Part shown: positions 17,476 to 25,425 of the stretch, one piece after another | Position numbering within the stretch: the first letter of the stretch is position 1 | How the letters are laid out: the number at the start of each line of letters is the position of its first letter | NCBI RefSeq assembly: GCF_027923905.1 | Contig: NZ_AP026966.1 | Span: forward strand, 3,473,001-3,537,000 | Source: Massilia varians | GTDB lineage: Bacteria; Pseudomonadota; Gammaproteobacteria; Burkholderiales; Burkholderiaceae_D | DNA: 64,000 nucleotides | Direction of reading: 5' to 3' | Notes under the pieces: generated by a model | Told to the model about the DNA's origin: nothing | The model's input: the letters and a program-made list of their open reading frames with translations, nothing else | The model's database searches: none | Translations under genes and position numbers: made by a program

Positions 17476-18507
17476 TGTGATGTTTCAATAGGTTGTTCAT
17501 TCGGATTGGATTTGCGAAACTGGAAATCGCCAAACCCCCAGTTCTCAAGGAAACCAACCGAATGAACATCCATAAGAATGCCCGATTGACCTTCATCCGT
17601 CGAGTCGAAATGGTCGAAGACGTCCTGAAATCTCGTTTGCCTGATAGCCAAGCGGCGCAGTTATACGGCGTCAGCGCAGCAACCGTGCGCAAATGGGTCG
17701 GTCGCTTTCTCGCCGAGGGAAAGCCAGGTTTGGTTGACCGCTCTTCACGTCCTAACTGCAGTCCGCGTGCCATTGATGAATCGAAGGCGCTGACCATCGT
17801 TGAGCTGCGCAAGAAGCGAATGACGCAAGCACGCATCGCCGAGTATTTGTCGCTATCAAAAGCCACGGTAAGCCGTGTGCTCGGTCGTGCTGGCCTGGCG
17901 CGATTGTCGGATCTGGAACCGGCCGATCCAGTGAAGCGTTATGAGCACGAGAATCCGGGCGACCTCATACACATCGATACGAAGAAGCTAGGCCGGATCG
18001 AGAAGACCGGTCACCGGGCTACTGGTGACCGTCGTGACCGCAGCCGCGGTGCGGGCTGGGAAGTGTTGTTTGTGGCCGTCGACGATCATGCCCGGATTGC
18101 GTACACCGAGCTGCACCCTGATGAGTCACAGGAAAGCGCCTGCCGCTTCCTGGCGAACGCTCATGCGTATTACTGCTCGCTGGGTGCGAAACCCAAGCGG
18201 CTGCTGACCGATAATGGCTCGGCCTTCCGTGCAAAGAGTTTTAGCCGCGTTTGCACAGGGCTGGACCTGAAGCACCGTTTTACCAAGCCCTACCGGCCCC
18301 AGACCAACGGCAAAGCCGAACGCTTCATCCAGTCGGCGTTACGTGAATGGGCCTACGGCTTCGTCTACAAGAGCTCCGACGAGCGTGCAGCCACGCTGCG
18401 TGAGTGGATCCATCATTACAACTGGCATCGCCCGCACCAGGGCATCAGCGGCAAGGCGCCAATGTCCAGGCTCTCAACCAACCGAAACAACCTCTTGCAA
18501 CTTCACA
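17476..18507 (+). mobile_element. IS481-family insertion sequence, 1032 bp
   Basis: The element is bounded by imperfect inverted repeats of 22 bp with 19 matches. The left end begins TGTGATGTTTCAATAGG (17476-17497); the right end, read inward, begins TGTGAAGTTGCAAGAGG (18507 down to 18486). A 6-bp duplication CCTAGC sits on each side. It carries one DDE transposase. It interrupts the glycosidase gene in the opposite orientation, and the perfect duplication and exact restoration of frame point to a recent insertion. Confidence 0.92.
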
Positions 18508-18512
18508 CCTAG
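17562..18512 (+). CDS. IS481-family transposase
   Basis: This 316-residue DDE transposase has an N-terminal winged-helix/HTH region (about 1-110, with DSQAAQLYGVSAATVRKW and MTQARIAEYLSLSKATVSR) and an rve integrase core (about 130-300, including HIDTKKLGRI, LLTDNGSAFRA and PYRPQTNGKAERF, which supply the acidic residues). The ATG at 17562 (MNIHKNARL) is the family-typical start and follows AAGG. The stop codon TAG at 18510-18512 is not inside the element: it comes from the CCTAGC target duplication, so each insertion into such a site supplies the stop. Confidence 0.93.
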   Translation: MNIHKNARLTFIRRVEMVEDVLKSRLPDSQAAQLYGVSAATVRKWVGRFLAEGKPGLVDRSSRPNCSPRAIDESKALTIVELRKKRMTQARIAEYLSLSKATVSRVLGRAGLARLSDLEPADPVKRYEHENPGDLIHIDTKKLGRIEKTGHRATGDRRDRSRGAGWEVLFVAVDDHARIAYTELHPDESQESACRFLANAHAYYCSLGAKPKRLLTDNGSAFRAKSFSRVCTGLDLKHRFTKPYRPQTNGKAERFIQSALREWAYGFVYKSSDERAATLREWIHHYNWHRPHQGISGKAPMSRLSTNRNNLLQLHT

Positions 18513-18513
18513 C
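18508..18513. repeat. Target-site duplication, right copy (CCTAGC)
   Basis: Identical to 17470-17475. It also supplies the TAG stop codon of the transposase. Confidence 0.9.
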
Positions 18514-19049
18514 GCCGTGACGAAGGCCTGGTCGCTGCGCAAGGCCTCGTTCCAGTAGCCGCGCAAGGCCGAGTACTCGGCGGTCACGAGCATTTCGTTG
18601 ACCGGCGTGTACATCCAGACCCATGGAAAGCGGCGGGCAAATGCTTGCGCGTATTCCGCGAAATAGGCGGGGAAGTCAGGATTCTGGAAATCTCCCAGCC
18701 AGGCAGGCAAGCCGAAATGGCACAGGTCGGCAATCGGGACGATGCCAAGCCGGCGCAGCTCGGCGAAGGTCTCGTCGGCAAAGGACCAGTCGTAATGGCC
18801 GGGGCCGAGGTGGGTGCGGTGGTAGCAGGGTCCGTAGCGCAGGCAGCGCAAACCGAGTTCCTGCACCAGGTGGAAATCCTCGCGCCAGCGCCGGTCGTGC
18901 CCGGATGCGGCCATCTGGTCGATCCGGAGCGGCCGGCCGTCGGGACCCGCGATGACGGGGGCACTGTTCTCGATCCCGGTGCAGAACGAAAATGAACGAA
19001 GCAGGTTCTCGGGCGTCAGGGGCGGACAGGCCCGGCAGGTCGACGGCAT
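18508..19049 (-). pseudogene. N-terminal part of GH1-like glycosidase, split by IS481-family element
   Basis: About 180 residues of the glycosidase precede the insertion. The fragment starts MPSTCRACPPLTPEN at 19049, after a weak purine-rich ribosome site, and contains SFCTGIENSAPVI, then RYGPCYHRTHLGPGHYDW, and the likely acid/base motif YTPVNEM, all as in family 1-like glycosidases. Reading continues into the IS as a short unrelated tail ending near 18474. The gene begins 28 bases after the shortened hsp20 gene, so the two were probably co-transcribed. Confidence 0.8.
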
Positions 19050-19077
19050 TGTCTTGTTTCCCCCTGATGTCGCTGGG

Positions 19078-19458
19078 CTAGCGCCCCTGCCCCCCGCTTG
19101 CGCAGCCCTCATTGCACGGCAATTTGCTTCCTTCCCGTACCTGGGAGCCGCTGCAGCGTTCACTGCATACCGTGTCGCCGACGGTTTTTTGTTCCTGTTC
19201 GTAGATGGTGGCGCCGATGGACACCAGCCTGCCCTCCACCGGGATCTTGATGTCTTCTTCCTTGAAGCCGGGCATGTCCGCCTTCACCAGGCAGGCCTGG
19301 TCGGCTTTCTTCACGCCGATCCTGATCCGGCGCCCGTGCTCGACACTGCGCAGCGCCGGCGAGAGCGCGAAGTCGCGCATCGGATCCTCGATATTGCGCA
19401 AGCCGGACATGCGCATGACGTCGTGGAACGGCGCGAAACGGGTCAGGTTGTTGGCCAC
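19078..19458 (-). CDS. Small heat-shock protein (Hsp20), C-terminally truncated
   Basis: The 126-residue product begins at a GTG (19458) with AGGAG six bases upstream and reads MANNLTRFAPFHDVMRM, a typical Hsp20 start. The first half of the alpha-crystallin domain is present (CLVKADMPGFKEEDIKI, VEGRLVSIGATI, then SER.SGS). After LPCN the sequence becomes EGCASGGQGR and stops, so the last two strands with the family's GVL motif and the I-x-I tail needed for dimer and oligomer contacts are absent. It probably cannot act as a normal chaperone. It precedes the glycosidase gene by 28 bases. Family call is firm; the truncation is seen directly. Confidence 0.8.
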   Translation of the reverse strand: MANNLTRFAPFHDVMRMSGLRNIEDPMRDFALSPALRSVEHGRRIRIGVKKADQACLVKADMPGFKEEDIKIPVEGRLVSIGATIYEQEQKTVGDTVCSERCSGSQVREGSKLPCNEGCASGGQGR

Positions 19459-19840
19459 GATGTTCTCCTGGGTGAACGTGGAAATGCTGCCAGAGGTCCC
19501 CCTGCGGTTCTGCATCCGTGCGGACGGAAAAGCCGGGCCGCGATGCCGCCGTCTGCGGCCGTGCCCCACGGCTCGTCGTCCATGCTAGGAGTCGTCATGA
19601 CTGGTCGTATGAGGCACGTCAACGTGCGGCGCTTGAAAGCTTCAGAGTTACGGACCATGAAACGCCTCCCGGCGCGCCACGCCGTCGAACGCCCGGGCGC
19701 AGGCGGTGCGCAGCTGAGCGAGCCCGCCTGTACCGCCCGTATCGATCACGAGCGTGTATGCGCGCCAGCATGGCTGCGTGATCCGGACGTCTCCGCCCAT
19801 CCGGCCGGCCGCTTGGCTTGCGCTGGTGATCCTCCCGCGC
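19459..19840. other. 382-bp gap without a confident gene
   Basis: This lies between the hsp20-like gene and the end of the second PEP synthase gene. Minus-strand open frames exist (for example 19648-19914) but have no recognisable family, no good ribosome site and atypical residue use. I see no terminator with a T-run and no FNR-type palindrome. The segment may hold the hsp20 promoter and gene debris. Confidence 0.4.
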
Positions 19841-22276
19841 TCAGCCTGCAAACGGCATGCGCGCTGCGATACCGAGCGCACGCTCGACCTCGACCAGGTT
19901 GCGCACGGTGGCAAGCAGCGAATCGGGGTTCAGGCTGATCGAATCGATCCCCTGCTCCACCAGGTAGCGCGCCACCTCCGGATAGTCGGACGGCGCCTGG
20001 CCGCAGATCCCTACATGACGCCCGTTGCGCCGCGCACCGGCGACCGCCTGGCGCAGCATCTCGAGCACGCCGGGATCGCGCTCGTCGAAGTCGAAGGCCA
20101 CGATGTCGGAATCGCGGTCCACACCCAGCACCAGCTGGGTCAGGTCATTCGAACCGATCGAAAAGCCGTCGAACAGGCGCGCAAAAGCATCGACCTGGAT
20201 CACATTGTTGGGGATCTCGCACATGACGTAGACTTCCAGCCCGTCCACGCCCCGCTCCAGGCCGTGCGACGCCATCGCATGCAGCACGTCCTCGGCCTCC
20301 TTGACGCGCCGGCAGAACGGAATCATCAGGATCAGGTTCGACAGGCCCATGTCTTCGCGTACCCGCCGCATGGCACGGCACTCCAGCGCGAACCCTTCGG
20401 CATAGGCCGGATGCGCGTAGCGCGAGGCCCCGCGAAAGCCGATCATCGGATTGGCTTCGAGCGGTTCGAAGGCGGCGCCGCCGAGCAGGCTGGCATACTC
20501 GTTGGTCTTGAAGTCGGACATGCGGACGATGACGGGTTTCGGGTAGAAGGCGGCCGCGATCGTGCCGACTCCCTCGGCCAGCTCGCGGACGAAGTACTCG
20601 GCAGGCGACGCATGGCCGCTGGTGATACGGGCGATCTCGGCGCGCTGGCCTTCGTCGCGCACCTGGTCCGGATGAATCAGCGCCATCGGATGGATGCGGA
20701 TATGTTCCGCGACGATGAATTCCATGCGCGCCAGGCCCACCCCGTCGTTCGGCAGGAAGCGCGTGCGGAAAGCGAGGTCGGGGTTGCCGATGTTGACCAT
20801 CATGCGGGTGCGCGGCATGGGCAGGGCCGCCAGGTCGGTGATGGTCCGGTGGAACGGCAGGCTGCCGGCATACACGTGGCCGACGCTGCCCTCGGCACAG
20901 GACAGGGTGACGGGGTCGCCGGTGCGGATCGTTCGCGTCGCGTTGCCGCAGCCGACCAGGGCCGGCACACCGGTCTCGCGCGCCACGATGGCGGCGTGGC
21001 AGGTACGTCCGCCACGGTCCGTCACCACCCCGGCAGCGGTCTTCATGACCGTGCCCCAGTCCGGCATGGTGGTTTCGGCCACCAGGATCTCGCCCGGCCG
21101 GAACTGGCCGAGCTGGCCGATGTCGGCGATGACCCGCGCCGTGCCGGCCGCAACCCTGCTGCCCACGGCGCGTCCGGATGCCAGCACCTCGCCCTTGCCG
21201 TCGAGATGGTACTCGTCCAGCAGGGTCGCCGAGCGGCGCGCGGCGACCGTCTCGGGACGTGCCTGGACCACGTAGAGCTTGCCGTCGATGCCGTCCTGCG
21301 CCCATTCGATGTCCATCGGCACAGGGTGACCTGCCCGCGCGCCGTAGTGCTCCTCGATGCGCAGCGCGGCCTCGGCCAGTTCCAGCACGGCGGCATCGTC
21401 GAGGCAGTAGCGCGCCCGCGCGTCCGGCGCGGTCGGCACATTGCGCGTGGTGCCCGCGGCGCCCGCCTCCGCGTAGACCATCCGCACCTCCTTGCCGCCG
21501 AGGCTGCGCCGCAGCACGCTGCGGCGCCCCGCGCGCAGGGTCGGCTTGAACACATAGAACTCGTCGGTATCGACCGTGCCCTGCACCACGTTCTCCCCCA
21601 GTCCATAGGCGCCGGTAACGAGCACGACGTCGCGAAAGCCGGTCTCGGTATCGAGGGTGAAGATCACCCCGGAACAGGCCAGGTCCGAGCGCACCATTTT
21701 CATCACACCGACCGACAGCGAGACCCTGAAGTGGTCGAAACCGTTCTCGATACGGTAGACGATGGCGCGCTCCATGAACAGGCTGGCGAAGCAGCGCCGC
21801 ACGCTGTCGAGCAGGTCCGCTTCGCCGCTGACATTGAGATAGGTTTCATGCTGGCCGGCGAAGCTGGCGGTAGGCAGGTCTTCGGCCGTGGCGGAGCTGC
21901 GCACGGCCACCGTCAATGTTTCGCCATACTGCTCGCGCAGCGCGCGCCAGGCCTGCACGATGCCCTCCGCGAGTTCGGGCGGCAGGGGCGCGCCGTAGAC
22001 GATGTCGCGCGCAGTCCTGGCACGCCGCGTGAGCGCGGCCACGTTAGTATGGTCGAGTCCGTCGAGGGCCGCGTGCAGGCCATCCCATGCCCCGGCGCGG
22101 TCCAGGGTGGCCCGGTAGGCGGCCGCGGTCACGGCGAAGCCGTTCGGCACCCGCACGCCCTGGCCGCCCAGTTCACGCACCATCTCGCCAAGGGAAGCAT
22201 TCTTGCCGCCCACCAAAGGCACGTCCGCAATGCCCAGCTCTGCAAACCAGGAAATGAACTTGCCGGATGCTTCCAT
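19841..22276 (-). CDS. ppsA: Phosphoenolpyruvate synthase, second copy
   Basis: This 811-residue protein has the full PEP synthase layout: N-terminal nucleotide-binding domain ([31 protein letters not shown]), central phospho-histidine domain with [13 protein letters not shown], and C-terminal PEP/pyruvate-binding barrel (MVNIGNPDLAF, CGQAPSDYP). It converts pyruvate + ATP + water to PEP + AMP + Pi. GGGGAGGGG lies before the ATG. A second ppsA at 30778-33222 sits beside ppsR and is the likely housekeeping gluconeogenic copy. This one lies inside the stress island beside usp genes, so a role in carbon flow during oxygen limitation is inferred. Confidence 0.93.
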   Translation of the reverse strand: MEASGKFISWFAELGIADVPLVGGKNASLGEMVRELGGQGVRVPNGFAVTAAAYRATLDRAGAWDGLHAALDGLDHTNVAALTRRARTARDIVYGAPLPPELAEGIVQAWRALREQYGETLTVAVRSSATAEDLPTASFAGQHETYLNVSGEADLLDSVRRCFASLFMERAIVYRIENGFDHFRVSLSVGVMKMVRSDLACSGVIFTLDTETGFRDVVLVTGAYGLGENVVQGTVDTDEFYVFKPTLRAGRRSVLRRSLGGKEVRMVYAEAGAAGTTRNVPTAPDARARYCLDDAAVLELAEAALRIEEHYGARAGHPVPMDIEWAQDGIDGKLYVVQARPETVAARRSATLLDEYHLDGKGEVLASGRAVGSRVAAGTARVIADIGQLGQFRPGEILVAETTMPDWGTVMKTAAGVVTDRGGRTCHAAIVARETGVPALVGCGNATRTIRTGDPVTLSCAEGSVGHVYAGSLPFHRTITDLAALPMPRTRMMVNIGNPDLAFRTRFLPNDGVGLARMEFIVAEHIRIHPMALIHPDQVRDEGQRAEIARITSGHASPAEYFVRELAEGVGTIAAAFYPKPVIVRMSDFKTNEYASLLGGAAFEPLEANPMIGFRGASRYAHPAYAEGFALECRAMRRVREDMGLSNLILMIPFCRRVKEAEDVLHAMASHGLERGVDGLEVYVMCEIPNNVIQVDAFARLFDGFSIGSNDLTQLVLGVDRDSDIVAFDFDERDPGVLEMLRQAVAGARRNGRHVGICGQAPSDYPEVARYLVEQGIDSISLNPDSLLATVRNLVEVERALGIAARMPFAG

Positions 22277-22437
22277 GGTCCCCTCCCCGGTGCACGCATC
22301 GTATGTCGACCGATCGTATCCGAGGAATTTGACTATCGCTTAATCTGGCTCAATACTCTCCCATGCGAACGCGAGCCAGTTTCATGCAGTTTTGAGGCTG
22401 CGGGCGCATACTCTCCCACCTGCTCAAGGAGGACAGC

Positions 22438-22917
22438 ATGTACAAGCGCATCCTGGTGCCGACAGACGGTTCGCCCATCGCGACGCAGGCGGGCGACGCC
22501 GCGCTCCAGCTGGCCCGTGCCTGCGGCAGCGAGATCGTGGCGCTGTCGGTCGCCTTTCCCGAGGCATTCCTCGGCGGCGCCGAACGCGGACTCGTCAGCG
22601 GCGCCGGCCCCCAGGTCGACCGCATGCTGGCGGAGGCCGAGGGCCGTGCGGCCGCGGTGGCCGCGCGCGCGCAGGCCGCCGGCCTGGCGTCCGAGACGCT
22701 GGCCACCTACTCGCTCAGCCCGGGGGATGCCATCATCGATGCCGCCAGGGAGCGCCAGTGCGACCTGATCGTCATGGGCTCGCACGGTGCGGGCGGGCTC
22801 ACCGGCAAGATCGCCGGCAGCGTCACCCAGCATGTCCTCGCCTACGCCGCGGCCCCGGTCATGGTGCTGCGGCCGCCGCGGGCCGATGCGGCCGTGAGCG
22901 TTGCGGCCGGTTTCTGA
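22438..22917 (+). CDS. Universal stress protein (UspA family)
   Basis: This 159-residue single UspA domain begins MYKRILVPTDGSPIATQAG and ends with CDLIVMGSHGAGGLTGKIAGSVTQHVLAYA, a complete ATP-binding signature. AAGGAGGACAGC before the ATG is a strong ribosome site. It is divergent from the second ppsA, with about 160 bases between. No perfect FNR box is visible in that interval; the upstream region has a repeated ATACTCTCCCA (near 22353 and 22410) of unknown meaning. It serves as the reference for recognising the internal deletion in the 97-residue paralogue at 14808. Confidence 0.93.
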   Translation: MYKRILVPTDGSPIATQAGDAALQLARACGSEIVALSVAFPEAFLGGAERGLVSGAGPQVDRMLAEAEGRAAAVAARAQAAGLASETLATYSLSPGDAIIDAARERQCDLIVMGSHGAGGLTGKIAGSVTQHVLAYAAAPVMVLRPPRADAAVSVAAGF

Positions 22918-22954
22918 GCGGGCGCCATCCTGCGCCCTTCCCGACCCGCCACCC

Positions 22955-24502
22955 ATGACGCTCCCATTTCCCGCCCTGCTTCGCTCCAGCGCGCACAGGA
23001 CCGCATCCGTCCTGCTGCTGTACCTCGTGCTCGCCGCGTCGCCGCAGCGCGCGCCGGCCTTTGCCGCCCCGGTCGACGCCGGCGCCCTGGCGGCGCGCCT
23101 GTACGCGTCCGGCGCGCCGCCGCGCTGGCTGGAGCACGGGCAGGCGCCGGCACGGCTGGCACTGCGCCTGCTTGGGGATGCCGCCACCCATGGTCTGGAC
23201 CCGGCGCTCTACCGGACGGACGAGCTTGCTCACCAGCTGGATCGTGCGGTTTCCCCCGACGACAAGGCAGCGTTCGAGCGTGCGCTCAGCACCGCCATGC
23301 TGCAGTACCTGGCCGACCTGCATGCCGGCCGCACGCCTTCGCCTTACCGCCAGGACCAGGACGCGCTCGCGGGCTTCGATCCGGTAGCGGAGCTGCGCCA
23401 GGCTGCCGCCAGCGGCCGACTGGCCGACGCCGTGGATGCGGCCGCGCCCGCATTGCCGCTCTACGCCAGGGTGAAGGCTTCGCTCGCGCAGTACCGCGAA
23501 CTGGCGGGGCGGGCGCCGGAGTGGCCGGCCTTGCCGGCAGGCGCGGCGGCGCTGCGCGAGCGCCTGCGTCTGCTCGGCGACCTGGAAGGCGGTGTCGAAG
23601 AAGGCGACGCGGGTGCAGCGGGCTCCCCCGCCCTGGCCTCCGCCGTGCGGCGCTTCCAGGAGCGTCACGGCCTTGTCGAAGATGGGCGCGTGGGTCCCGC
23701 CACCCTGGCTGCGCTGGCCGTGCCGCCGGCGCAGCGCGCCGCGCAGCTCGCGCTGACGCTGGAGCGCCTGCGCTGGCTGCCGCCCTTGCGTGGACGCGTT
23801 ATCGCCGTCAACGTGCCTGCCTACCGCCTGTGGGCCTTCGACCTCGGCCAGGCGGCGTCCACGCCGCTCGAGATGCGGGTCATCGTCGGCAGGGCCGCGG
23901 GGACACCCACTCCCTCCTTCCTCGGTCACATGCGCGCAGTCGAGTTCAACCCCTACTGGAACGTGCCGCGAAGTATTGCTCTGGGTGAGATCCTGCCCAA
24001 ACTGGTTCATCACCCCGCTTACCTGCGCCAGAACGACATGGAACTGGTGGCGGCGAACGGCCAGGTGCTCGCCACCGCGGGGCCACAGGCAGTGGCTGCC
24101 CTGCGCACGGGCACCGCGCGGGTCCGCCAGCGCCCGGGCGCGAAAAACGCGCTCGGCAACATCAAGTTCGCCATGCCGAACCCGATGAACATCTATCTGC
24201 ATTCGACCCCGTCGCAGGAATTGTTCCAACGCGGACGCCGCGACCTCAGCCATGGTTGCATACGCGTGGAGCACCCGGCCGCGCTGGCCAGTTTCGTGCT
24301 GGCTGACCCTGACCGCTGGAGCGAGCAACAGATCGCCGCGGCCATGCGCCCGGGGCCGCCGCGAACGGTCAGCCTTGCCACCCCGGTGACCGTCATCCTG
24401 TTCTACGCCACCGCAGTGACGGACCGCCAGGGCCGTGTGCTGTTCGCGAACGACATTTACGGACGCGACCGGCAGTTGAGTGCAGCCCTGGCTTCCCGCT
24501 GA
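22955..24502 (+). CDS. L,D-transpeptidase, YcbB-like, with peptidoglycan-binding domain
   Basis: This 515-residue exported protein has a hydrophobic signal region (about 16-38, cleavage near AFA), a scaffold domain, a PG_binding_1 repeat (about 225-270, RRFQERHGLVEDGRVGPATL) and a YkuD catalytic domain (about 285-490). The catalytic motif S-H-G-C-I-R has its cysteine at residue 435. Such enzymes make 3-3 cross-links in murein in the periplasm and help survival when D,D-transpeptidases are limiting. The start at 22955 gives a normal signal peptide but has no obvious ribosome site; it follows the universal stress protein stop by 37 bases and may be co-transcribed with it. Confidence 0.9.
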   Translation: MTLPFPALLRSSAHRTASVLLLYLVLAASPQRAPAFAAPVDAGALAARLYASGAPPRWLEHGQAPARLALRLLGDAATHGLDPALYRTDELAHQLDRAVSPDDKAAFERALSTAMLQYLADLHAGRTPSPYRQDQDALAGFDPVAELRQAAASGRLADAVDAAAPALPLYARVKASLAQYRELAGRAPEWPALPAGAAALRERLRLLGDLEGGVEEGDAGAAGSPALASAVRRFQERHGLVEDGRVGPATLAALAVPPAQRAAQLALTLERLRWLPPLRGRVIAVNVPAYRLWAFDLGQAASTPLEMRVIVGRAAGTPTPSFLGHMRAVEFNPYWNVPRSIALGEILPKLVHHPAYLRQNDMELVAANGQVLATAGPQAVAALRTGTARVRQRPGAKNALGNIKFAMPNPMNIYLHSTPSQELFQRGRRDLSHGCIRVEHPAALASFVLADPDRWSEQQIAAAMRPGPPRTVSLATPVTVILFYATAVTDRQGRVLFANDIYGRDRQLSAALASR

Positions 24503-24615
24503 CCGTAGGCGCCGATATCAGCGGGAATTGACAAGCGCGGCCAACGCCGCGCGCCCAATACCCAGCAGTCGGTGGCGCCTTGACCGTTCGCACAAACCGG
24601 GGCGACTGAGACGCC

Positions 24616-25425
24616 TCAACGGGGCCGGACGTCCTGTTTGAGGGCGGCCAGCGCCATCTTCTCCACCAAGCCGGGAGCGATCAGCTTGAGGAAGCGCCCA
24701 AGCCTGCCCTTGGCCGTCATGACGACTTCGCGCCGGCGCGCGTCCATTCCCTCGATGATCAGGCGCGCGCATTCCTGCACGCTCATCGCGCCTGCTTCAT
24801 CGAGCCCGCTCACGCCGGCCTCCTCGCCGCGTGCGTTGAAGCCGCGGTGACGGATCGCGGTCGCCACCACGCCCGGATAAGCGGTGGTCACGGACACGCC
24901 ATGGCCCTTCACTTCGGCGCGCAGCGCCTCGAAGAAGCCGGTCATGGCGAACTTGGTGGCGCTGTAGGCGGTGCGCCCCGGCACCCCGACCAGGCCTGCC
25001 AGCGAGGACACCGCGACGATCCTGCCGGTTGAGGCCTTCAGCGCCGGCAGCGCCGCCTGGGTGCACCAGACCGCGCCCCACAGGTTCACGCGCATCAGTT
25101 CCTCGTACCAGGACAGGTCTTCGACTTCCTCGAACAGCGCATGGGCCGAGCGCCCGGCATTGTTGACCAGCACGTCGATGCGGCCGAAATGCTCGAGGGC
25201 GCTGATCACCAGGCGCCGGCACTGGATCTGCACGCCGACGTCGGTCGGCACCACCAGCGTCTGCGCGCCGAAAGCGGCACATTCGGCCGCCACCGCGTCG
25301 AGCTGCTCGGCGCTGCGCGCCGCCAGCACCAATGCGACGCCTGCGCCCTCTTTCGAGGCCAACTGGCGCGCCATCTCGGCGCCAATCCCATCGGAAGCGC
25401 CGGTGATGATCACCACACGGGTCAT
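24616..25425 (-). CDS. Short-chain dehydrogenase/reductase
   Basis: This 269-residue classical SDR has the cofactor motif TGASDGIG at residues 9-16, NNAG near 88, a catalytic serine in VSSLAG and the YSATK dyad. The C-terminal extension (ECARLIIEGMDARRREVVMTAKGRLGRFLKLIAPG) matches the DHRS7/YqjQ-like group. It overlaps the QmcA-like gene by 4 bases (ATGA), so it is translationally coupled as the third gene of nfeD-qmcA-SDR. Substrate is unknown; the membrane-protein neighbours hint at a lipid or quinone-related substrate, but this is only inference. Confidence 0.88.
   Translation of the reverse strand: MTRVVIITGASDGIGAEMARQLASKEGAGVALVLAARSAEQLDAVAAECAAFGAQTLVVPTDVGVQIQCRRLVISALEHFGRIDVLVNNAGRSAHALFEEVEDLSWYEELMRVNLWGAVWCTQAALPALKASTGRIVAVSSLAGLVGVPGRTAYSATKFAMTGFFEALRAEVKGHGVSVTTAYPGVVATAIRHRGFNARGEEAGVSGLDEAGAMSVQECARLIIEGMDARRREVVMTAKGRLGRFLKLIAPGLVEKMALAALKQDVRPR

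Noticed and set aside
17493..17561. Earlier transposase start at 17493
   Set aside because: It would add residues encoded by the terminal repeat; the family-typical MNIHKNARL start with an AAGG site lies at 17562.
19648..19914. 88-codon minus-strand frame between hsp20 and the second PEP synthase
   Set aside because: Overlaps the end of the PEP synthase gene, lacks a ribosome site and resembles no family I know.
22330..22350. Possible third FNR site (TTGACTATCGCTTAAT) upstream of the universal stress protein gene
   Set aside because: Only one half resembles TTGAT; the second half does not match ATCAA.
24535..24552. GCGCGGC-CAAC-GCCGCGC hairpin as a terminator after the L,D-transpeptidase gene
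   Set aside because: A perfect stem but no T-run on either strand.
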